NCBI GenBank assembly: GCA_039586575.1
Contig: JBDHKD010000001.1
Location: forward strand, 1-64,000
Length of the DNA: 64,000 bases
Source: G020344215 sp039586575
Lineage (GTDB): Bacteria > Gemmatimonadota > Gemmatimonadetes > Palauibacterales > KS3-K002
Direction: 5' to 3'
A program made the position numbers and the translations under genes. This document shows, piece after piece, positions 8,831 through 15,716 of this stretch (position 1 is its first letter; each line of letters begins with the position of its first letter). The notes under the pieces are model-generated. The model was not told where the DNA came from, made no database searches, and worked only from the letters and a program-made list of their open reading frames with translations.

Positions 8831-9640
8831 TCAGTCGAAGTGGTGCACGCTGTGGCAGCTAGTGCAGCTCTTCGACTGCGGTTCGATGTGTCCGCGCGGC
8901 GCCGCCGCCCTAGTCCGCGACCCGCCAGGATCGTGACACGATAGGCATAGCACATCGGCCGAGGGCTCGGCGAGCAAGGATGGCTCGTGCCCCGAGTGGA
9001 GCCGGTGGCAATCGCTGCAGGCGGCAGAGGTATGCCCGCTCAGGTCATAACGGAGCGGGTCGTGGCAGCCGCCGCAGAGCGCCCGCTCTCGCTCCGGTTC
9101 GGCCGTTCCGCCCGCCCGATCGTGCGGATCGTGGCAGGTCGTGCACTCCAGGCTTTCGGCCACCGGTCCGCCAAGCGGGCCGTTGCGGTCGAATAACTCC
9201 GCGTTCCAGCGATCGGGCGCGCCGCTGTTAGAAGCGCCACCCAGACGGCCCCAGTCGGAGCTGATGCGACCCAGGGGATGATCGTCGCCGAGGTCGGAGC
9301 CCAGGTAGCGGGCCTGCGGTGCCAGCACCGGGGCGCTGGCGGCCACATCGCGCTGGCGGGCGCGCCCGTCCGGCGTCGAGTGGCAGCGCAGGCAGCTTTG
9401 CGATAGGGAACCGGGGCCGGTGCCCGACGAGGTGCTGTAGGTCCAGCCCAGCGGCTCGCCAGTCCTCAACGTGTACGGGGCCGAGCCGTCGGTGTGCGCG
9501 CCGTGACACATGTTGCACGTGTCGTGCTCCGGCGAGCCGGGAAGGCGGGTAGGCGTGTCGAATCCCTGAGCGTTAAGCCGTCCCGCGCTCGTCAGGCTCA
9601 GCAGCCATGCCGTGATCAGGACCGTGCCGCGCATCGCCAT
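8831..9640 (-). CDS. Heptaheme c-type cytochrome
   Basis: This 269-residue secreted cytochrome has a Sec signal (cleavage near RLNAQG). Seven CXXCH sites are visible: CNMCH, CLRCH, CTTCH, CGGCH, CSDCH, CLSCH and CTSCH. The pattern of CHGAH, CHDPH and CHRLH resembles the doubled-CXXCH / NapC-NrfA-partner families. It is the last gene of a minus-strand run: tetraheme, NHL propeller, hexaheme, barrel, heptaheme. It starts six bases after the barrel gene stop, with GGGG upstream. It probably sits in the periplasm or on the barrel and carries electrons across the outer membrane. Confidence 0.93.
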   Translation of the reverse strand: MAMRGTVLITAWLLSLTSAGRLNAQGFDTPTRLPGSPEHDTCNMCHGAHTDGSAPYTLRTGEPLGWTYSTSSGTGPGSLSQSCLRCHSTPDGRARQRDVAASAPVLAPQARYLGSDLGDDHPLGRISSDWGRLGGASNSGAPDRWNAELFDRNGPLGGPVAESLECTTCHDPHDRAGGTAEPERERALCGGCHDPLRYDLSGHTSAACSDCHRLHSGHEPSLLAEPSADVLCLSCHDPGGSRTRAAAPRGHIEPQSKSCTSCHSVHHFD

Positions 9641-9646
9641 CGTCCC

Positions 9647-11563
9647 CTAGAACTCTCGCGCCGCTACGAGGTACAGGCGGCTTTCCGTACGGTCGTAGCC
9701 GTCCCTCCAGCGGCCGCCGTCGTAGCGGAGCCTCATGATCAGCATGCCTGCGCGCCAATCGGCTCCCAAGCTCCCACCCATGAACCGCTCTCGACGGCCG
9801 TCCTGCGTCCAGTGCCAGAGTGCCAACCCCGCCATCGCTTGCAGTCTGGGCATGAGCTGCCAGTAGACCGATGATTCCGCCTCGTACAGGTCGAAGTCAG
9901 TTGAGCCTCCGCGTCGGAAATCGGTCCGCCCACCGAACAGCCACCGCACGTCAGGTCTCAGCATCAGGTTGACCATCGCGCGCAGAGCGTAGTTGCTGAA
10001 GTCGTACGTCCGCGCCTGGCTGCGTCGGTATTCCGCCAGCAGGCTCAACGAGCCGCGGCCCAGGCGCGGGCTGTATCCGATCCCAGCGGCCATGATGTCG
10101 AATCCGCGCACCAGAAGTATCGATTCCAGCTCCGCGCCGTCCAATGGGTCCTGTACGGAGCGGCGGTGGTAGACGCTGAGCGCGCCGCGCTGCAGTCGGA
10201 GGTTGTAGTCGAGGACGGTGGCGTTCGCCTGCGCGTCCGGCAACACCTGGTAGCGGTAGTCAACCGACACCGTGTCGCCCAGCGCCAGCCGGCCGCCGGG
10301 TAGCGTCAGGATCTCGGTGATCGGCTCGCTCGCCACCACCCGGTAGTCGAGCCCTTCCTCGTAGAGCGTCACCTGGTCGACGCTGGTGACGAGGATCGTG
10401 CTCTCATCCACGTACCACTCGTTGAGCGTGAAGCGGCCCGATACGTCGATAACGTGCCGCTCGTCGGCTACCGGCACGGTGCCCGCAGCACTGGTCTCTC
10501 GATCATGCCACTCGTAGGCGAAAGAGATGGCGCCGCTGAAGTGCAGTGCCCACGGTAGCGACTCGGAGTAGGCGAGGCCCGGCCGCACCCGGTAGTACGA
10601 CTCGCGCCCGAAGTCGAAGCGCTGGCGCGAGCCGAAGAATTCGGCTCTGAGATCGAGATTGTGGCGGGCGCGGTACGATTCGTCGACGTTCCACGCCCAG
10701 CTCTCGTTTCGACCGCCGGGCGTCCTCAGCGAAAGCAGCCGGTAGCCGATATCGGAGGAGACATCCCAGGTATGTCGCAGGTGGACGGCTTGCTGCCAGG
10801 AGAGACGGTTGTAAGGCGCGTAGCCGGTCCTGTCCAGGTAGTTGAAGTTGGAGGTGATCCGACTGCCCTTGCCCCAGCGGAATAGGTGCCCGAGATCGGC
10901 GCGGTTTGTGGCGAAGTCTCGATCGAAGATCTGATCGTCGCGCGTGTAATGCTCGAGTCGGATCCGCGTCTTGCGGTTGCGAGCGCTCAGCCGCCAGGTG
11001 CGAACGACATCGTCCTCGCTGAATAGCTGTCCCGGCCTCGGCCGGCGGATCAGTTCGCGCGAGCGATCGGCGAACTCGAGCTGCAGCGGCAGGTAAGGAT
11101 TGCGGTAGCTGATCAGCGCGCCCCAGCCGGCAGAGGTGTAGTCGATCTCGCTACCGAAGCGACCCCGGTTGTTGTCGGAGGACCGGAACGCGGCTAGCGA
11201 TAGCGAGACGGGTGCCGCCGACAGAGCGTTGATCCGCGCCCGGAAGCCGAGGCCGGCCTCGCCGCCGTTGGGCGACGCGGGCTCGCCGCGATAGAGTCGC
11301 TGAGCCCGGTACGGTCGAAGGCCGAAGCTGAAGTTGACCAGCCGCGGATCGTAGACCGACCCAGCCAGATCGAGACGGAACCACTCACGGAACGTCCGGT
11401 AGCCCCCGACCTTCGTCGGATTCGTGGACCACAGCCCGTCGAAAGCCAAGCCGAGTTCGCCGCTCGGGCGAAGGATCGTGATGCCCTGTCCACAGACGCT
11501 GTTGATGGGGAGTAGGGTTGCGGGGGTCGCCAGTAACAGCAGGAGCAGCCCGGCGCGCTTCAT
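9647..11563 (-). CDS. Outer-membrane beta-barrel of a porin-cytochrome conduit
   Basis: This protein of about 638 residues begins at the Met of MKRAGLL (base 11563), which overlaps the hexaheme gene stop as ATGA; an upstream in-frame extension to 11659 lies inside the cytochrome gene and is rejected. It has a signal peptide, a long run of alternating amphipathic strands rich in Tyr, Arg and Gly, and a C-terminal phenylalanine (AREF), which is the outer-membrane insertion signature. Placed between a hexaheme and a heptaheme cytochrome, it fits the MtrB-like or Geobacter porin role of sheathing hemes across the outer membrane. It is not similar enough by eye to name a known family. Confidence 0.8.
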   Translation of the reverse strand: MKRAGLLLLLLATPATLLPINSVCGQGITILRPSGELGLAFDGLWSTNPTKVGGYRTFREWFRLDLAGSVYDPRLVNFSFGLRPYRAQRLYRGEPASPNGGEAGLGFRARINALSAAPVSLSLAAFRSSDNNRGRFGSEIDYTSAGWGALISYRNPYLPLQLEFADRSRELIRRPRPGQLFSEDDVVRTWRLSARNRKTRIRLEHYTRDDQIFDRDFATNRADLGHLFRWGKGSRITSNFNYLDRTGYAPYNRLSWQQAVHLRHTWDVSSDIGYRLLSLRTPGGRNESWAWNVDESYRARHNLDLRAEFFGSRQRFDFGRESYYRVRPGLAYSESLPWALHFSGAISFAYEWHDRETSAAGTVPVADERHVIDVSGRFTLNEWYVDESTILVTSVDQVTLYEEGLDYRVVASEPITEILTLPGGRLALGDTVSVDYRYQVLPDAQANATVLDYNLRLQRGALSVYHRRSVQDPLDGAELESILLVRGFDIMAAGIGYSPRLGRGSLSLLAEYRRSQARTYDFSNYALRAMVNLMLRPDVRWLFGGRTDFRRGGSTDFDLYEAESSVYWQLMPRLQAMAGLALWHWTQDGRRERFMGGSLGADWRAGMLIMRLRYDGGRWRDGYDRTESRLYLVAAREF

Positions 11564-12477
11564 TGCAGCGTGTCCGGCGGAGTCGCGGGTTGGGGCACGT
11601 GACAACGGTTGCACTCGACCAGCCCGAAGGCGGCGCGGTTGTCGTGACAACGGCCGCATAGCTCACCCTTCTGCATGGGGGACATCGTCATGCGCGTCGC
11701 CCCCAGCCGCTCGCTGAAGGGCTCCGGGTGGCAGACCATGCAGCGATAGCGGATCCGGTGGACCCAATGGGGGAAGCGGGCCGGCGGAAAGGCGCTGCGC
11801 GAGGGCGCCGCTGCGGTCGAGTCCTGGTCGCGGGTGAAGGCGAGATCGCCGAGGAACTCGGGTGGCAGCCGCTTTTCCGGCATGGTCATCTGGGTGTGGC
11901 AACGCTCGCAGGTCGAGGCCGGGAACGCCACCTTGCCATGGCAACGGCCGCACGACTCGCCCCGGTTGACCTCGTCCATCGTTGTCTCGGTGTTGCGATA
12001 CGGATAGATGCCCGGATGACAGCTGCGACAACTCGACCACTCGGCGTGGGCGGAGTGCGGGAAGTAGGCGTCGAACATCGGCACGTCGCCTTTGAGCAGG
12101 AAATCATAGGCGAAGCCGCTCAGGATCTCCGGCTCTGCTTCTCCCGGCAGGCCGGCCCGCGGCTCGATGATACCGTCTCCTAGCGCCGCCACCCAGTCGA
12201 GGTTGCCCGCTCGATCACGCGGCAGAAGCGCCCGCACGCTGTCGGCGTCCAGGATCGCTTCGATGAGTGGCCGCTCCTCCTGCGCCTGGGGCAGGGCAGA
12301 GGCTGAGATCGGTTGCGGCCGCGCGGCTGCCGGTGTCGCGGCCGGCGGTTCCTGTTCCTGCGACTCGCCCTCCGGCAGATCGAGGAACACCCCCGCTGCC
12401 TTGCCGCAGCTCAACAAGAGAGCGGCAGCGGCGAGCGCCGCCAGCGCGTTCAACCGATCAATCCGAGGCACCCTCAC
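11560..12477 (-). CDS. Hexaheme lipoprotein with two c7-type triheme domains
   Basis: This 305-residue protein has a lipobox (LLLSCG, Cys about residue 25) and a Pro/Glu/Ala-rich linker. Two similar triheme units follow. Unit one has CRSCH, CGRCH and CERCH; unit two has CMVCH, CGRCH and CNRCH. Each starts with an FPHxxH motif. This is the layout of c7-type triheme domains found in Geobacter-like electron transfer proteins. The start is GTG; the gene overlaps the NHL propeller gene by 20 bases and the barrel gene by four. It is likely membrane-anchored, feeding or receiving electrons at the barrel. Confidence 0.92.
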   Translation of the reverse strand: MRVPRIDRLNALAALAAAALLLSCGKAAGVFLDLPEGESQEQEPPAATPAAARPQPISASALPQAQEERPLIEAILDADSVRALLPRDRAGNLDWVAALGDGIIEPRAGLPGEAEPEILSGFAYDFLLKGDVPMFDAYFPHSAHAEWSSCRSCHPGIYPYRNTETTMDEVNRGESCGRCHGKVAFPASTCERCHTQMTMPEKRLPPEFLGDLAFTRDQDSTAAAPSRSAFPPARFPHWVHRIRYRCMVCHPEPFSERLGATRMTMSPMQKGELCGRCHDNRAAFGLVECNRCHVPQPATPPDTLQ

Positions 12478-13564
12478 CCTTGGGCTCCACGAAACCGTAC
12501 ACGTTGATCTTGTCGGGGCCGTACTGGTTGGTCACCAGGATCAAGTACTTGAGCTCGAAGCTCTCGTGCACGCGATCCTCGAAGTATTCCAGGTTGTCAT
12601 AATCGACGATCACCTTGGCCGGCAGCCACATCGTTCCCGGCCCCTGGTAGCCGCCGCCGAAGAACATCAGCAACTCGCCGTCGCGGTCGAACATTTGGAC
12701 GTTCTGGAATCCGGCGTCCACCACGTAGAGGATGGACGCGCGGTCCACCGCGATACCCTTCGGCCGCGTGAACTGACCCAGCGCCCGCCCGTAGCCGCCC
12801 ACCGAGTTCAGGAACACACCATCGCGAGTGTAAACCTTGATCTTGAAATCGCCGAAGTCGCTCACGTACACCCGGTCGTCGGTCACCCAGATGTTGGTGG
12901 GCTGGTAAAGATATCCGGGGTCGCCCTCCGCAGCGCTCGACAACCTGGTCTTCAACCGGTAGTCGGCTTTGGCGTAAGCCAGCACTGAGCGGCTCTCGAT
13001 ATCCGCCACCCACACGTCGGTTGCGCCGACGAACACATCCACCGGCCGGCCGCCCTCGTGATCACCGAAACCCGTCAGATAATTGCCCAGAGAATCGAAG
13101 ACGACCACCTGCCGGCGTTCGATATCGGCGACGTACAAACGGCCGTCGACCCTGTCCACCGCGCAGTTGATCGGCTTCCGCAGCTGGCCCAGGCCCCGGG
13201 GCTGAAAATACTCGAAGCTGCCGGCCGCCAGGTCGATGATCTCCAGCCCGCCGAGGATCGTGTCGCAGATGTAGATCCTGCCGCGCCAGATGGCGATGCC
13301 GTACGGCTTGATGATCGGCTTGATCTCCTCCGCCTCCGACTCACCGACCAGCGATTGCCAAACCGATCGCGAACGCTCGCGCGCCACATCGCGCGAATCG
13401 GAGATGCGCGTCAGGAACTGGATGCGTGCGGTGTCGGGAGGTAGCGGAAAGACGACCAGCGGCTGGGGTGCTGGCTCCTCTACCTGCTTCGGCCCGCACG
13501 CGCCTACCAGCAACGACAGCGACAGAAGCAGCAGGCTACACGCTGAGTTGGGACGGGTGCACAT
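12458..13564 (-). CDS. NHL-repeat beta-propeller lipoprotein
   Basis: This 368-residue protein has a lipoprotein signal (LLVGACG, Cys at about 23). Six NHL-type blades follow, seen as repeats such as KPYGIAIWRGRIYICD, DGRLYVADIERRQVVVFD, TDVWVADIESRSVLAY, DDRVYVSDFGDFKIKVY and ASILYVVDAGFQNVQMFD. It lies directly downstream of the tetraheme gene behind a hairpin, and a second NHL lipoprotein heads the divergent arm. NHL propellers are usually binding scaffolds. Here an assembly, secretion or docking role for the cytochromes is a reasonable inference, not a demonstrated one. Confidence 0.85.
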   Translation of the reverse strand: MCTRPNSACSLLLLSLSLLVGACGPKQVEEPAPQPLVVFPLPPDTARIQFLTRISDSRDVARERSRSVWQSLVGESEAEEIKPIIKPYGIAIWRGRIYICDTILGGLEIIDLAAGSFEYFQPRGLGQLRKPINCAVDRVDGRLYVADIERRQVVVFDSLGNYLTGFGDHEGGRPVDVFVGATDVWVADIESRSVLAYAKADYRLKTRLSSAAEGDPGYLYQPTNIWVTDDRVYVSDFGDFKIKVYTRDGVFLNSVGGYGRALGQFTRPKGIAVDRASILYVVDAGFQNVQMFDRDGELLMFFGGGYQGPGTMWLPAKVIVDYDNLEYFEDRVHESFELKYLILVTNQYGPDKINVYGFVEPKGEGASD

Positions 13565-13587
13565 GGCTCGACTTCGTTGAGCGACAG

Positions 13588-13624
13588 GCCGGACGGGGCG
13601 TTTCCCTTCACGCCCCCGCCCGGC
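13588..13624 (-). terminator. Hairpin between tetraheme and NHL genes, attenuator candidate
   Basis: GGGGCGT (13595-13601) pairs with ACGCCCC (13610-13616) across an eight-base loop. The stem is extended by GCCGG (13588-13592) with CCGGC (13620-13624), with one bulge and one mismatch. It sits in the 75-base gap after the tetraheme stop on the minus strand and has no T-tract. It could lower expression of downstream genes relative to the tetraheme subunit, or protect the mRNA 3' end. Confidence 0.5.
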
Positions 13625-13639
13625 ACGTGGACTTTCGGA

Positions 13640-14275
13640 CTACTTGTTGTGACAGGTCAGGCAGAAGGCGCTGGCCGCGTTATCGATCCGTAGGAGCGCC
13701 GTGTTGCCTGCATCGTCATGGGCATCGTGACAGGAGGCACACTCCAGTCGCATACTGCCCGAGATCGTCCCAAACAGCAGATCGACTTCGATCGTCCCGC
13801 CCAGGGTGGTCGTCGCCGTCGACGGGTCGTACAGACCACCGTCATTCGTCGCCAGCGTCGCGTTGTAGACGAACGACACCGGGTGGTCGTCGCTCAGGTC
13901 CGTCCCCACATCGCCTGCGGCTGCGATGTAGTTGGTGCCTGTAGCACCACCGAAGCTGTCGAGTGCGACCGTGCCGTCGTGACAGCTCAGACAGAGCAAC
14001 GATTCGTCGTTGGGCTGGCCCGGCGTCGCGGTGAGTGTCGAACTGCTGTAGAGCGTGTAGGTGTTCGACGCGACCTCGTGATTCCAGAGCGGCGCCGTCG
14101 AGACTGTCCCATCGGCATTGTGCGGCGTGTGACAGACGATGCAGATCTCTCCGCTCGTGTTCCAGGTCTCGCCGCTCAGATCGTGCGCCGTGCCGCTGAG
14201 CCCCTGGCCCCAGGCCGTGCTGGCCAGCGCCAACACCAAGGCCAGCCCAGAGACTAGACTCAAGATGCGTTTCAT
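13640..14275 (-). CDS. Secreted tetraheme cytochrome c, candidate extracellular nanowire subunit
   Basis: The start chosen is the Met of MKRILSL (base 14275), with GGGAGG five bases upstream; a longer in-frame start lacks this. The product is 211 residues with a Sec signal (cleavage near AWGQG). It has four CXXCH sites (CIVCH, CLSCH, CASCH and CLTCH), the last only two residues from the C-terminus. Extra histidines in TAHDL, CHTPH, LWNH, DDHPV and DAHDD could be distal ligands. The CxVCHTPH...PLWNH...LCLSCHDG pattern and four hemes resemble OmcE-like subunits of polymeric cytochrome filaments. Filament formation is an inference. It leads the conduit operon. Confidence 0.85.
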   Translation of the reverse strand: MKRILSLVSGLALVLALASTAWGQGLSGTAHDLSGETWNTSGEICIVCHTPHNADGTVSTAPLWNHEVASNTYTLYSSSTLTATPGQPNDESLLCLSCHDGTVALDSFGGATGTNYIAAAGDVGTDLSDDHPVSFVYNATLATNDGGLYDPSTATTTLGGTIEVDLLFGTISGSMRLECASCHDAHDDAGNTALLRIDNAASAFCLTCHNK

Positions 14276-14304
14276 TGATGCCTCCCCACTTGTGGTTAAC
14301 TCTC

Positions 14305-14356
14305 CCGTGAACACACGGCGTCCCGTGTCGCCGGACCGGACGTGGGCGATTCACGG
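14305..14356 (-). promoter_or_regulatory. Structured 5' leader of the tetraheme gene
   Basis: CCGTGAA at 14305-14311 pairs exactly with TTCACGG at 14350-14356. Inside, ACACGG (14313-14318) pairs with CCGTGT (14323-14328) over a four-base loop. On the minus strand this lies 30-81 bases before the start codon. It could be an RNA structure or a protein-binding dyad. The nested pairing is seen directly; a regulatory role is inferred. Confidence 0.4.
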
Positions 14357-14536
14357 ACCAAAGACAGGGTATTGATGGCAGCGGATCGGAAAGAAAGTGT
14401 CGCAGGTATGAACAAACTTCACACCCGGGTCTCGCTCGCCTGCGCGCCCAATCCGGCTGCGGTTAGTGCAAGGACGTGCTTTGTATCTCGGGGGAGTGAG
14501 AAGTTGGGGAGGGGTCCTTCCTGGCCCCAGAACTGG

Positions 14537-14552
14537 TGCAATAATCGTACCC
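14537..14552 (-). promoter_or_regulatory. Possible sigma-54 promoter for the tetraheme operon
   Basis: Read on the minus strand the sequence is GGGTAC-GATTA-TTGCA. The -12 element is perfect, and the invariant GG and GC are at the right spacing. The -24 element has two mismatches to TGGCAC. It would give a leader of about 250 bases containing the paired repeats. Support is modest. Confidence 0.3.
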
Positions 14553-14692
14553 TCCAAGGGGATAACCCGTTCTGGCACAGTGGGTTGGACTGACCCGCCT
14601 GACCCAGCTGGCCGTGGCACAAAGTCCCGATCCGGGTCCCCGCCGGTCAAACAAACGCTTTCGACCGCCGCCGGCTGCGCAAAGTCGTTCTG

Positions 14693-14708
14693 TGGCAGGG
14701 ATTTTGCA
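14693..14708 (+). promoter_or_regulatory. Sigma-54 (RpoN) promoter of the NHL/14-heme operon
   Basis: TGGCAG-GGATT-TTGCA matches the -24/-12 consensus TGGCAC-N5-TTGCW with one mismatch and exact spacing. It ends 42 bases before the ATG at 14751, so transcription would start near 14719. Sigma-54 control of cytochrome genes is known in Geobacter. An activator site was not identified. Confidence 0.55.
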
Positions 14709-14750
14709 CCTCTCTCCGCTGCTCGCCTTCCCCCCGGGAGCACTTTCTCG

Positions 14751-15716
14751 ATGCAGCGAAACTCTGTCATCCACGCCCTCGTCGCCGTCGGCTTCGGGGC
14801 CCTCGTCGCGTATGGTTGCTGGAGCGATCAGGAGGGGCCCGCCGAGGCTTTGGCGCCGGCGGAGGAGGTGGAGCCCTGGTTCTCTGTCCTGGCGAGCGAT
14901 TCGCTGGCGTCACCGGCTCGCGTGGCGCTGACGCCGAGGGGGCGACTCCTGGTCAGCGATGCGGGGCTGGGGATGGTCGTCGCCGTGGACCCGGTGACCT
15001 TGAGGGCCGAACAGGGCTTCCCGGTCACCGGTAACCCGCTGGCCGTAGGGTTGATCGGCCAGCGCGTCTTCGTCGGCAACGTCACGCGACGAACGATCGA
15101 GGTCTACAGCGCCCACGGGGGCTCGCTGCAGCGCTCCTTCGGGTCTGGGGTGGTGGAGTACCCGACGGACCTGGCTGTGGACCAGGTGTTGGGCCTCGTG
15201 TTCGTGGTGGACGCGGCGACGAAGCGGGTAAAGGTGTTCGATACGCGTGGCCGCGCACGGGGCACGATCTCGGGCCCGGGGTCGACGGCGGATCGCTTCC
15301 AGTCGCCGATCGGGATCGCGGTGGATGGTGACGCTGGAGAAGTGTTCGTCAGCGACTACGGTGATCCCGGTGGTCACGCTGCGGTCAAGATCTTCGACTA
15401 CGAAGGCAACTTCCTGGCCGAGATCTCGGGTGAGGGAAGCTGTGGGATGCTGGGCTGCAGCGACGGGTTCTCGAGGCCGCAGGGCATCGAGCTGGATGGG
15501 CAGGGCCGGATCTATGTGGTCGATGCCCTTCTGGCTCAGGTGCTGGTCTACGACCGGGGCACCCTGGAGCAGGTGGAGACGTTGGGAGGCCGCGATACCG
15601 GGCCGCCGCTATTGCGGTTGCCGCTGGATCTGGCGCTCGACGCGGCGGGCGACCTGTTCGTAGTCAGCAATCGCACAGGCTCGGTCGAGGTCTTCCCAGG
15701 GGCGGGTCAGCCATGA
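14751..15716 (+). CDS. NHL-repeat beta-propeller lipoprotein (divergent arm)
   Basis: The start chosen is the ATG at 14751 (MQRNSV), because a lipoprotein signal with cysteine in LVAYGC follows directly and a sigma-54 element lies just upstream. The mature protein of about 300 residues is a beta-propeller with NHL-like blades: GRLLVSDAGLGMVVAVD, QRVFVGNVTRRTIEVY, GLVFVVDAATKRVKVFD, GEVFVSDYGD, GRIYVVDALLAQVLVYD and GDLFVVSNRTGSVEVF. It overlaps the 14-heme cytochrome gene as ATGA, so the two proteins are likely made together. Its pairing with a cytochrome mirrors the other arm. Confidence 0.85.
   Translation: MQRNSVIHALVAVGFGALVAYGCWSDQEGPAEALAPAEEVEPWFSVLASDSLASPARVALTPRGRLLVSDAGLGMVVAVDPVTLRAEQGFPVTGNPLAVGLIGQRVFVGNVTRRTIEVYSAHGGSLQRSFGSGVVEYPTDLAVDQVLGLVFVVDAATKRVKVFDTRGRARGTISGPGSTADRFQSPIGIAVDGDAGEVFVSDYGDPGGHAAVKIFDYEGNFLAEISGEGSCGMLGCSDGFSRPQGIELDGQGRIYVVDALLAQVLVYDRGTLEQVETLGGRDTGPPLLRLPLDLALDAAGDLFVVSNRTGSVEVFPGAGQP

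Larger units (their letters stand above)
14276..14750. other. Divergent regulatory region of the cytochrome island
   Basis: This 475-base non-coding stretch separates the minus-strand tetraheme operon from the plus-strand NHL/14-heme operon. No gene was found in it; an in-frame extension of the plus-strand NHL gene across it has no signal peptide or ribosome site. It holds a sigma-54-like element on each strand, a paired-repeat leader near the tetraheme gene, and RBS sequences for both first genes. No known riboswitch was recognised. Confidence 0.7.

Noticed and set aside
14620..14700. GEMM (c-di-GMP/cGAMP) riboswitch before the NHL/14-heme operon
   Set aside because: GGTCAAAC and CGCAAAG look similar to parts of the consensus, but the second helix and its tetraloop receptor are absent, and the sigma-54 element would start transcription downstream of them.
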